From JACVRW01 sp036407035 (GTDB taxonomy: Bacteria > Actinomycetota > Thermoleophilia > Solirubrobacterales > Thermoleophilaceae): 64,000 bases of DNA. The translations under genes were made by a program, and so were the position numbers. Positions within the stretch are counted from its first letter, which is position 1, and each line of letters begins with the position of its first letter. The notes beneath the pieces were generated by a model. It was not told where the DNA came from. It worked only from the letters and a program-made list of their open reading frames with translations, and made no database searches. The stretch is from positions 34,134-98,133 of the forward strand of contig DASXAA010000079.1 in NCBI GenBank assembly GCA_036407035.1, in the 5' to 3' direction. Positions 32,218 through 39,761 of the stretch are shown here, one piece after another.

Positions 32218-33756
32218 ATGCGGAATCGCGCGCTGCACGACGCCCTGAGGGACTTCGCGCTGGAGGCCGCCTCCTTCCTCACGGAGGAGCTGCGGAACGG
32301 CGCCGAGCTCGAGTTCGAGGTGCTCGACGAGGGCGGGCGGGGCGGCCCGGCGCTCTACCGGTACCGGCCGCGCACGGCGGAGTTCATCGAGGCGCGCTGG
32401 GACGGGCTGCGCGAGCTGCCGACCTGCGCCGCCGCCGCGGGCGAGCTCGGCAACGGGGCCTCGGCGTGGCTGCGGGTCAGCGGGCTCGCCGGAGAGCGCG
32501 CCGAGCCCGCGCTGCAGGCGATGCTCGAGCGCCTCTACGAGGACGCCACCAGCTTCTCGTTCCCCGAGGAGCGCTTCGAGCGCGTGTACGGCGAGGTCGA
32601 GTGGACGCTCTACCGCGACGCCATCCGCACGCAGATCGTGGCGCCGCTGCGCGGCGTGGCGATGGAGCCGGAGCGCGTGGACGTGGGCCGCGGGCTCGCG
32701 CTGGTGCGCGGCGACCGCATGGAGCTGCCGGCCTTCTCGAACAGCGAGGAGCCGCCGGGCGCGCTGCTCGTGCTGGAGCGCGACGCCCTGCCGGAGGACC
32801 CCCTCGACGCGGCCGAGGCCGCCGACCGGTTCGCTCGCGTCGTCACGGGGCTGCGCCTGTTTCGAGCGGGTGGCCTGAGCCTGGGGTCCGTCGGGTGGCG
32901 GCGGGCCGACGAGGGCCGCTTCGGCCCAGTTGCCCTGGTCGGCAGCGGGGCAGCGCGCGGCGGGCCGTGGGAGCTCGCCGAGGGCGAGGAGGGCGAGCTG
33001 CGCGAGTTCGTCGCCGCCGTCGACGCGGCCGCCCCGGCCGGCACGGTCGCGTGGGCGCTCGCGAGGTTCGAGCTCGGGTGCGGGCACGAGCTCGACTCGC
33101 TGGCGCTGTCCGACTACCTCCTGGCGCTGCGCGCGCTGCTCGACGCGACGAGCGACGCCGGCGAGGCGAGCCTCGCACTGAGGCTCGCTGCGCTGTGCGC
33201 GGAGGAGTGCGACCGCCGCGCCGTGCAGCGGCGCGTGGAGCTGGCGCTGTCGCTCGAGCGGCACCTGATGGGGGCGGGCGGGCCGCTCGACTCGCGCCTC
33301 GAGCCCGGCGAGTCGCCGGGCGAGCTGGTCGCCGAGCTCGAGGGGCACGTGCGCGCGCTGCTGCGGGACCTGCTGCTCGGCTACCTCGAGCCGGACCTGA
33401 AGGGCCTGGCCGACGACATCCTGCTGGAGGCGCGGGAGCCGTACGAGACGGTCGAGCAGGTGGCCGTGGAGCAGGACTACGAGGCGCAGGACCTGAGGCC
33501 GGAGCCGGAGGCGGACCACGAGGAGCCCGCCTGGGACGCGGACACGAGCGAGTTCGAGGCGGTCGAGCCCGAGTCTGAGCCCGAGGAGCCGGAGCCCGAG
33601 CCGGAGGCGGGCTACGACTTCGAGCCGGACGCGCCGGAGCCCGATCCCGACTTCGACCCCGAGCCGGAGGAGCCCCGCCACCACGTGCTCGAGGGCGTTA
33701 CACCCTCGGACGACTGGGGCTGGGGCGAGCCCGAGGACTACTCCGCGCCCGTCTGA
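32218..33756 (+). CDS. Large hypothetical protein with acidic C-terminus
   Basis: A 512-residue protein I cannot assign. Residues 1-400 are mostly helical, rich in Ala, Leu, Glu and Arg (EERFERVYGEVEWTLYRDAI is a typical stretch), with no signal peptide or membrane helix. The last about 110 residues are strongly acidic with EPEPEP-type repeats, probably unstructured. It starts 43 bases after the HxlR gene on the same strand. Its end overlaps the converging ArsA-like gene by 19 bases. Confidence 0.6.
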   Translation: MRNRALHDALRDFALEAASFLTEELRNGAELEFEVLDEGGRGGPALYRYRPRTAEFIEARWDGLRELPTCAAAAGELGNGASAWLRVSGLAGERAEPALQAMLERLYEDATSFSFPEERFERVYGEVEWTLYRDAIRTQIVAPLRGVAMEPERVDVGRGLALVRGDRMELPAFSNSEEPPGALLVLERDALPEDPLDAAEAADRFARVVTGLRLFRAGGLSLGSVGWRRADEGRFGPVALVGSGAARGGPWELAEGEEGELREFVAAVDAAAPAGTVAWALARFELGCGHELDSLALSDYLLALRALLDATSDAGEASLALRLAALCAEECDRRAVQRRVELALSLERHLMGAGGPLDSRLEPGESPGELVAELEGHVRALLRDLLLGYLEPDLKGLADDILLEAREPYETVEQVAVEQDYEAQDLRPEPEADHEEPAWDADTSEFEAVEPESEPEEPEPEPEAGYDFEPDAPEPDPDFDPEPEEPRHHVLEGVTPSDDWGWGEPEDYSAPV

Positions 33757-34826
33757 CCCGCGAAGAGGTGCTCGTCCATACGCCGCAGGCCGGCGATGTC
33801 GTGCACGTCGTCGTCCAGGTGCGGGATCTCGATCATCGGCTTGCGCCCCAGCCGCCCCCTCAGCAGGTCGAGGTTCTCGCGGTCACGTGCCGCCAGGCGG
33901 CTCTCCTCCTCGTAGGTCCGCCCGACCCGCCGCGCCAGCGAGTCGCCGAGCAGCCGCTCGAGCTCGGCCGGATCGGGCGCCCCGTCGGCGGTCGCCAACA
34001 CGTGCACGCGGTTCGCGACCACGCCCGCGAACGGCAGTCCGGCGTCCAGCAGGCGGTGGTGGAAGAAGCTCGCCTCGTCGATCGCGTCGCGGCGCGGTGA
34101 GGTCACGAGCACGAAGGCGGTCCGGCGGTCGCCGAGCAGGTCGTTCACCCGTTCGGCCCGCTCGCGGAAGCCCTCGGCCATGCCGCCGAAGCTGCGGAAG
34201 AACTCGGACAGGTCCTCGAGCATGTCGATCCCGGTCGCGCGCCTCATCACCGACAGCACCACTCCGCTGCCGCGGCCGAGGACCTTGAGGCCGAGCCGCC
34301 CCGGCGTGGTGAAGAGCTGCAGCGAGGGCGAGTCGATGAACGCGCTCAGCCGCCGCGGCGCGTCGAGGAAGTCGAGCGCGTTGCGGGTCGGTGGCGTGTC
34401 GAGCACGAGCAGGTCGTAGCGGCCCTCCACGTACAGCTCGTGGAGCTTCTCCATCGCCATGTACTCCTGCGACCCGGCGACCGCGTTCGAGAGCTGCTGG
34501 TAGATCCGGTTCGAGAGCACCGCGTCGCGCGTTCGCTCGTCCGGCGCGTGCCATTCGACGAGGTCGTCGAAGGTGCGCTTGGCGTCGAGCATCATCGCCC
34601 ACAGCTCGCCGTCCACGTCCACGTCCACGCGCCGCTCCTCGTTGCCGAGCTCAGGCAGGCCGAGCGCGCTCGCGAGGCGCCGCGCCGGGTCGATCGTGAG
34701 CACGGCGACCTTCTTCCCCCGCGCCGCCATCCCGAGCGCGATCGCAGCCGAGGCGGTGGTCTTGCCGACGCCGCCGGAGCCGGCGCAGATGCACACGTCC
34801 TTGCGGGCGAGCCAGCCGGCGATCAC
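33738..34826 (-). CDS. ArsA/GET3-like P-loop ATPase (second of pair)
   Basis: A 362-residue ATPase of the ArsA/GET3 family. Its deviant Walker A GSGGVGKTT lies at about 16-24, the switch region reads VLTIDPARRLASALG, and VLDTPPTRNALDFLDAPRRL is the Walker B/A-loop stretch typical of this actinobacterial type. Such proteins occur in pairs and are loosely called anion-transporting ATPases; no arsB or arsenic gene is nearby. GTG 34826 overlaps the partner's stop as GTGA. The role is unknown; a membrane-protein targeting or assembly function is possible. Confidence 0.85.
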   Translation of the reverse strand: MIAGWLARKDVCICAGSGGVGKTTASAAIALGMAARGKKVAVLTIDPARRLASALGLPELGNEERRVDVDVDGELWAMMLDAKRTFDDLVEWHAPDERTRDAVLSNRIYQQLSNAVAGSQEYMAMEKLHELYVEGRYDLLVLDTPPTRNALDFLDAPRRLSAFIDSPSLQLFTTPGRLGLKVLGRGSGVVLSVMRRATGIDMLEDLSEFFRSFGGMAEGFRERAERVNDLLGDRRTAFVLVTSPRRDAIDEASFFHHRLLDAGLPFAGVVANRVHVLATADGAPDPAELERLLGDSLARRVGRTYEEESRLAARDRENLDLLRGRLGRKPMIEIPHLDDDVHDIAGLRRMDEHLFAGQTGAE

Positions 34827-35749
34827 AGGCGTCGCTCCAGGTCGCGCGAGAGCCGCTCGAGCTCGGGCAGGCCGAGGTCCGGCTCGAACAGGTAGGGCAG
34901 CGTCGAGACGGGCGCGCCGGCGGCGCGCCGCAGCCGCCGCAGCTGCGAGCGCTGCCCGCGGGCGCGCCGGTGCTCGGCGGTGGCGGCGCCGAGCGCGGCC
35001 GCCGCGGCGGGCGATGCGCGCCCGTCGAGCTCGGCGATCCGCCGGACCTCGGCGGCGCTGAACCGCTCGGGGTACAGGGCGTTGACCACGATCCCGTCGA
35101 CGCCCATGCCCATCTCGTCGCCCAGGCGGCGCTCGAAGTCCACGGTCTCGCTGACGGGCATCTCCTCGGGCAGGGCGACGAGCAGCACGCCGGTCGAGCC
35201 GCCGTCGGTGAGGAACTCGTGGATCCTCAGCGCCTGGCGGCGGATCGGCCCCACCCGCGCGACCTCCGCGTAGGTCCGCGGCGCGTTCAGCATCGCGAGG
35301 CCGTGGCCGGTGGCGGGCGCGTCCACGATCGAGAGGTCGTACACCTCCCCGCCGGTGCGGCGGCGCAGCTGCGCCAGGTCCCAGACCTTGCCGATCGTGA
35401 CCAGGTCGTCGAGGCCGGGCGCCGCGGCCGTCAGGTACTGGAACACGCGGCTGTGGCCGAGCACCCCGGCGAGCGTGGAGGACCGCAGCTGGTAGGAGAG
35501 CCACTCCTGCTTGGCCCGCTCCGGCGCGACCGAGATCCCGTGCAGCCCGGGCGCCAGCTCGCGCTCGTCGTAGCCGATCGGGTCGAGCCCGAACATGCCG
35601 GCGAGCCGCTCCTGCTCGGCCACCTCGCAGACGATCGTCCGCTTGCCGCGCCGGGCCGCCGCGAGGCCGAGCGCGGCGGCCACCGTCGTCTTGCCGACGC
35701 CGCCCTTGCCGGTCACGACGATCAGCCGCTTGTCGAACAGGCCGGTCAT
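34823..35749 (-). CDS. ArsA/GET3-like P-loop ATPase (first of pair)
   Basis: A 308-residue partner of the downstream ATPase. Walker A GKGGVGKTT lies at about 14-22; IVCEVAEQERLAGMFG is the switch-I-like stretch and LSIVDAPATGHGLAMLNAPRTY the nucleotide-sensing segment. In mycobacteria similar pairs (Rv3679/Rv3680) are known and interact. It is divergent from the ParA gene. The pair probably forms a heterodimer or complex. Confidence 0.85.
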   Translation of the reverse strand: MTGLFDKRLIVVTGKGGVGKTTVAAALGLAAARRGKRTIVCEVAEQERLAGMFGLDPIGYDERELAPGLHGISVAPERAKQEWLSYQLRSSTLAGVLGHSRVFQYLTAAAPGLDDLVTIGKVWDLAQLRRRTGGEVYDLSIVDAPATGHGLAMLNAPRTYAEVARVGPIRRQALRIHEFLTDGGSTGVLLVALPEEMPVSETVDFERRLGDEMGMGVDGIVVNALYPERFSAAEVRRIAELDGRASPAAAAALGAATAEHRRARGQRSQLRRLRRAAGAPVSTLPYLFEPDLGLPELERLSRDLERRL

Positions 35750-35862
35750 GCAACCGGCAAGGGTAAGGTCGTCCGTCCGCCGAATCCGCTAGTTCCGGGA
35801 GGAATCGCCTGAGCACGTGCGAATAGGCACTGCGTAATGGCACTGTTCGAGCGGAGGCCAGA

Positions 35863-36630
35863 GTGACGCCCCAGGCCAAGGTCATCGCCTTCACCAACCA
35901 GAAGGGCGGCGTGGCCAAGACCACCACGACGCTCAACCTCGCTGCCGCGTTCGTCGAGCAGGGGCACCGCGTCCTCTGCGTGGACCTCGACCCCCAGGCG
36001 AACCTCACGATGAGCCAGGGGATCGACCCGGACTCGCTCGAGACCTCGATGTACGACGTGCTCGTGCACCACATCTCGATCCGGGAGGTGATCCGCAAGC
36101 GCGAGGTGGACGTCGCCTGCGCGTCGATCGACCTCGCCGGCGCCGAGATCGCGATGTCCACGATGATCGGCCGCGAGCGGTCGCTGAAGAAGGGGCTCGC
36201 GCCCGTGTCGGAGGACTACGACTACGTCTTCATCGACACGCCGCCCAGCCTCGGGCTGCTCACGATCAACGCCCTGACGGCCTCGCACAAGGTGATCGTC
36301 CCCGTGCAGTGCGAGTATCTGTCCATGCGTGGGCTGATCCAGCTGCAGAACACGCTTGCCATGGTGCGGGAAGAGCTGAACCCGGACATCGAGATAGAGG
36401 GCATCCTGCCGACGCTCGTGGACAACCGGACGGTTCACGCCAAGGAGGCGATCGAGATCCTGGAGGAGAACTTCGGCGACCGCGTGTTCGCCTCGCGCAT
36501 CAACAAGACCGTGCGCTTCGCCGAAGCGCCCGTCAAGGGCATGTCCGTCTTGAAGTACGACCCCGACGGGAAGGCGGCCTACGCCTACCGTCAGCTAGCG
36601 GAGGAGGTCCTTGGGAATGGCAAGCGGTAA
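35863..36630 (+). CDS. parA: ParA/Soj-type ATPase
   Basis: A 255-residue ParA-family ATPase that would bind nucleoid DNA as an ATP dimer. The deviant Walker A KGGVAKTT runs from K14 to T21, LCVDLDPQANLT is switch I, and FIDTPPSLGLLTINAL is Walker B. No parB or parS is seen beside it, so it is an orphan ParA. Its last 14 bases overlap the ftsZ start, which suggests a PomZ/MipZ-like role in placing the division ring (inference). GTG 35863 follows GGAGG. Confidence 0.9.
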   Translation: MTPQAKVIAFTNQKGGVAKTTTTLNLAAAFVEQGHRVLCVDLDPQANLTMSQGIDPDSLETSMYDVLVHHISIREVIRKREVDVACASIDLAGAEIAMSTMIGRERSLKKGLAPVSEDYDYVFIDTPPSLGLLTINALTASHKVIVPVQCEYLSMRGLIQLQNTLAMVREELNPDIEIEGILPTLVDNRTVHAKEAIEILEENFGDRVFASRINKTVRFAEAPVKGMSVLKYDPDGKAAYAYRQLAEEVLGNGKR

Positions 36631-38017
36631 GCGGGCGAGCATGCGCGAGGGGCCACTGGCACAGCTCTTCCGCAAGACGGACGGCGAGGAGGACACCCGT
36701 CCCGAGAGCCGTGAGCCCCGCCGCGAGGAGCCGCGGCGCGAGGACCCGCGCCCCCGGCCCGCGTCGCGCGCCGCGCAGGAGCGCGACCGCCACCTGAGCC
36801 GCTACGAGGGGATCCCGACCCCCGAGGAGCGCCTGCGCAGCGTTTTCTCCTCCGACATCCCCGAGAACATCCTCGAGCTCGGGCCCACGCCCCACGAGGA
36901 GGAGCACGAGCCCGACCCGGTCGCCCCGTACGCGCCGATGAGCCGCGGCGTGACGGAGCCGGTGCTGCGAGTGGTGGGCGTCGGCGGGGCCGGCGTCAAC
37001 GCCGTCAACCGGATGATCGAGGCCGGCGTCGAGGGCGTGGACTTCATCGCGGTCAACACCGACATGCAGTCGCTCGAGCACTCCGCCTCGCCGACCACGC
37101 TGCACATCGGCAGCGAGGTCACGCGCGGGCTCGGCTCGGGGTCGAACCCCGAGCTCGGCCGCGCCGCTGCGATGGAGGAGTACGACCAGCTGAAGCACGT
37201 GCTGAAGGGCGCCGACATGGTCTTCATCACGGCCGGCGCCGGCGGCGGCACCGGCACCGGCGCGGCGCCCGTGGTGGCGCGCATCTCGCGCGAGATCGGC
37301 GCGCTCACGGTCGGCATCGTGACCAAGCCGTTCGCCTTCGAGGGCGCGCGGCGCGGCGAGCAGGCGGAGCGCGGCGTGGAGGAGCTGGCGCGCGAGGTCG
37401 ACACGCTGATCGTGATCCCGAACGCGCGGCTCCTGACCGTGCTCGACCGGACCACCTCGATGGTCGAGGCGTTCCGGGTCGCCGACGACGTGCTGCGCCA
37501 GGGCGTGCAGGGCGTGTCCGACCTGATCACGCTGCCGGGGCTCATCAACCTCGACTTCGCGGACGTGCGCACGATCATGTCCGAGGCGGGGCAGGCGCTG
37601 CTCGGCATCGGGATGGGCACCGGCGAGACCCGCGCGATGGACGCGGTGGAGCACGCGATCGAGTCGCCGCTGCTCGAGACCTCGCTCGAGGGCGCACGCT
37701 CGATCCTGCTCTCGATCACCGGCGGCCGCGACCTCTCGCTGTGGGAGGTCAACGAGGCGGCGAAGGCGGTGTCGGAGGCGGCGCACCCGGACGCGAACAT
37801 CATCTTCGGCGCGATGGTCGACGAGAAGGTCGAGGACCAGGTGTGGGTCACGGTCGTGGCCACGGGCTACGGCGACCGGCCGCTGTTCCGCGCGTCCCCG
37901 CGCGGCGAGTCGACGATCCCGGCCGACGCCGAGCCGCGGGTGAGGCGCAACACGCGCTCGCGGCCCGCCGGCGCCCTCGACGACATCGACGTTCCCGAGT
38001 TCGTCCCTCGCCGCTGA
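36617..38017 (+). CDS. ftsZ: Cell division protein FtsZ with long N-terminal extension
   Basis: A 466-residue FtsZ, the tubulin-like GTPase of the division ring. Residues 1-115 form a highly charged extension (SREPRREEPRRED) not found in usual FtsZ. The core starts at about 117 (LRVVGVGGAGVNAVNRM); the tubulin signature GAGGGTGTGAAP is at 207-218 and the T7 loop NLDFADV at 311-317, so GTPase activity is expected. The tail DDIDVPEFVPRR is a normal FtsZ C-terminal peptide. ATG 36617 is 9 bases after AGGAGG and inside parA. It lies outside any division-wall cluster. Confidence 0.93.
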   Translation: MASGKRASMREGPLAQLFRKTDGEEDTRPESREPRREEPRREDPRPRPASRAAQERDRHLSRYEGIPTPEERLRSVFSSDIPENILELGPTPHEEEHEPDPVAPYAPMSRGVTEPVLRVVGVGGAGVNAVNRMIEAGVEGVDFIAVNTDMQSLEHSASPTTLHIGSEVTRGLGSGSNPELGRAAAMEEYDQLKHVLKGADMVFITAGAGGGTGTGAAPVVARISREIGALTVGIVTKPFAFEGARRGEQAERGVEELAREVDTLIVIPNARLLTVLDRTTSMVEAFRVADDVLRQGVQGVSDLITLPGLINLDFADVRTIMSEAGQALLGIGMGTGETRAMDAVEHAIESPLLETSLEGARSILLSITGGRDLSLWEVNEAAKAVSEAAHPDANIIFGAMVDEKVEDQVWVTVVATGYGDRPLFRASPRGESTIPADAEPRVRRNTRSRPAGALDDIDVPEFVPRR

Positions 38018-38038
38018 GCGCGATAACCATCGCATCGC

Positions 38039-38090
38039 GGCGTCCTCAGTCGCTCGCGTGCCAAGCACGCGTCGCTCCCTGCGTCCTTGC
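38039..38090 (+). repeat. Dispersed intergenic repeat, copy 2
   Basis: This 52-base stretch matches the minus strand of 25115-25167 with three substitutions and one indel. It starts 22 bases after the ftsZ stop and ends 38 bases before the gamma-glutamyltransferase start. CGCGTG/CACGCG inside it forms a short stem. No gene lies in 38018-38128. Confidence 0.8.
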
Positions 38091-38128
38091 GCTGCTCGGT
38101 TCTCGCGCCCAGCGGTAGGGTCAGCCGC

Positions 38129-39649
38129 ATGAAAGGGGTGGTCGCAGCCGGCCATCCGTTGACCGCCGACGCGGGCGCCGACGTGCTACGCGGCGGCGGC
38201 AACGCCGTGGACGCGGCGGTGGGCGCCGTGCTGATGTCGTTCGTCGCCGAGTCGCCGCTCACGGGCCCCGGCGCGGGCGGCTTCATGCTGATCCACACCG
38301 CCGGCGGCGAGAACCACCTGATCGACTTCTTCGTCGCCGCGCCAGGCCACGGGCTCGAGTCGGTCGAGCCGGCCGAGCTGATGCCGATCGACGTGCGCTT
38401 CTCGGAGGACGCCGTCCAGCGCTTCAACGTCGGCCCGTCCTCGTGCGGCGTGTGGGGCACGACGCTCGGTCTCGCCGAGGCGCTCGAACGCTTCGGCAGC
38501 GTGCGGCTGGGCGACCTGACCGCCGCGCCGGCGGCGGCGGCCCGGGACGGCGTCGAGGTCGTGCCGATGCAGGCGTTCCTGTTCGAGGTGCTCGAGCCGA
38601 TCCTCCGCTCCTCGCCGGAGTGCAGCGAGCTCTACGCGCCAGGGGGCACGCTGCTGAAGGAGGGCGAGTCGATCCACCTGCCCGAGGTGGCCGACCTGCT
38701 CGACCGCCTCGGCGCCGAGGGGCCCGGCTTCCTCTACGGCGGCGACGTGGGCAGGGCGGCCAGCGACTGGGTGCTCGAGCGCGGCGGGCTCGTGACGCCG
38801 GACGACCTCACGAGCTACGGGGTGATCGAACGCGAGCCGGCGCGCGTGCGCTACCAGGGGCGCGAGGTGCTCACCAACCCGCCGCCGTCGTCGGGAGGCA
38901 TCCTGATCGCCGACGCGCTCGGCATCCTCGAACGGCTCGACCGCCCGCACGATGCGGCGGTGATCGCCGAGGTGATCGCGTCGACGAACCGCGCGCGCGA
39001 CGAGGAGTTCCTCGAGGGCCTCTCCACCGAGGGCTACCTGGAGCGCTTCCTGCGCGGCGACGCGCTCGACTCGGTCGCCACCGAGGTCCGCTCCCGGCTC
39101 GGGAACACCACCCACATCGCCGTGATGGACGCGGACGGCGGGTGCGCGACCGTCACGTGCTCGAACGGCTCGTGCTCGGGCGTGGTCGTGCCCGGCACCG
39201 GCATGCACCTGAACAACATGCTCGGCGAGCAGGACCTCAACCCGCTCGGCTACCACCGCCACCGCCCCGGCGAGCGGGTGCCGAGCATGATGGCGCCGAC
39301 CGTGGTGCTGCGCGACGGCACTCCCGAGGTCGCGCTCGGCTCGGCCGGCTCCAACCGGATTCGCTCCGCGATCCTGCAGACGATCCTCGGCGTGGTGGAC
39401 TCCGGCCTGTCGGCCGAGGAGGCGGTGCGCCGGCCGCGCGTGCACGTGGAGGGCAAGGTGGTGGAGGCCGAGCCGGGGGTGGAGGAGGAGTCGCTCGACC
39501 GGCTCGAGCGAAGCGGCTGGACGGTGCGCCGCTGGGCCGAGGAGAACCTGTTCTTCGGCGGCGTCCAGGCCGTCGCCCGCAGCGAGGACGGGAGCATCAC
39601 CGGCGGCGGGGACCCGCGCCGCGGCGGCACGGCGCGCGTGGCGGAGTGA
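38129..39649 (+). CDS. ggt: Gamma-glutamyltransferase
   Basis: A 506-residue N-terminal-nucleophile hydrolase that splits gamma-glutamyl compounds such as glutathione analogues. GNAVDAAVGAVL near 24-35, PLTGPGAGGFMLIH near 43-56, and the autocleavage site NTTHIAVMDADG with T327 as nucleophile are family hallmarks; GSAGSNRIRSAILQTIL replaces the usual GSPGG. Length is a little below that of E. coli Ggt (580), and no signal peptide is visible, so it is probably cytosolic. ATG 38129 is preferred over TTG 38087, which lies in the repeat. Confidence 0.87.
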   Translation: MKGVVAAGHPLTADAGADVLRGGGNAVDAAVGAVLMSFVAESPLTGPGAGGFMLIHTAGGENHLIDFFVAAPGHGLESVEPAELMPIDVRFSEDAVQRFNVGPSSCGVWGTTLGLAEALERFGSVRLGDLTAAPAAAARDGVEVVPMQAFLFEVLEPILRSSPECSELYAPGGTLLKEGESIHLPEVADLLDRLGAEGPGFLYGGDVGRAASDWVLERGGLVTPDDLTSYGVIEREPARVRYQGREVLTNPPPSSGGILIADALGILERLDRPHDAAVIAEVIASTNRARDEEFLEGLSTEGYLERFLRGDALDSVATEVRSRLGNTTHIAVMDADGGCATVTCSNGSCSGVVVPGTGMHLNNMLGEQDLNPLGYHRHRPGERVPSMMAPTVVLRDGTPEVALGSAGSNRIRSAILQTILGVVDSGLSAEEAVRRPRVHVEGKVVEAEPGVEEESLDRLERSGWTVRRWAEENLFFGGVQAVARSEDGSITGGGDPRRGGTARVAE

Positions 39650-39686
39650 ACCTCGGGGCGGCCGACGCGTCATTGGTGGGGCGTGC

Positions 39687-39715
39687 TTGACTGGCGGATC
39701 GACCACACCTAGCTT
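39687..39715 (+). promoter_or_regulatory. Promoter candidate of the giant AAA ATPase gene
   Basis: TTGACT (39687-39692) and TAGCTT (39710-39715) lie 17 bases apart in the 112-base gap before GTG 39762. The -35 is good, the -10 weak. A short GGAGG/CCTCC stem follows in the leader. Confidence 0.4.
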
Positions 39716-39761
39716 TCAGGGAGGCCCTTTGGTGCCCTCCGCGCACCGGCTTAAGGCATAA

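Noticed and set aside
33580..33690. Possible repeat array in the acidic tail of the 512-residue protein
   Set aside because: It is simple Glu-Pro coding with GAG/CCG codons, not a DNA-level array such as CRISPR; no regular spacers.
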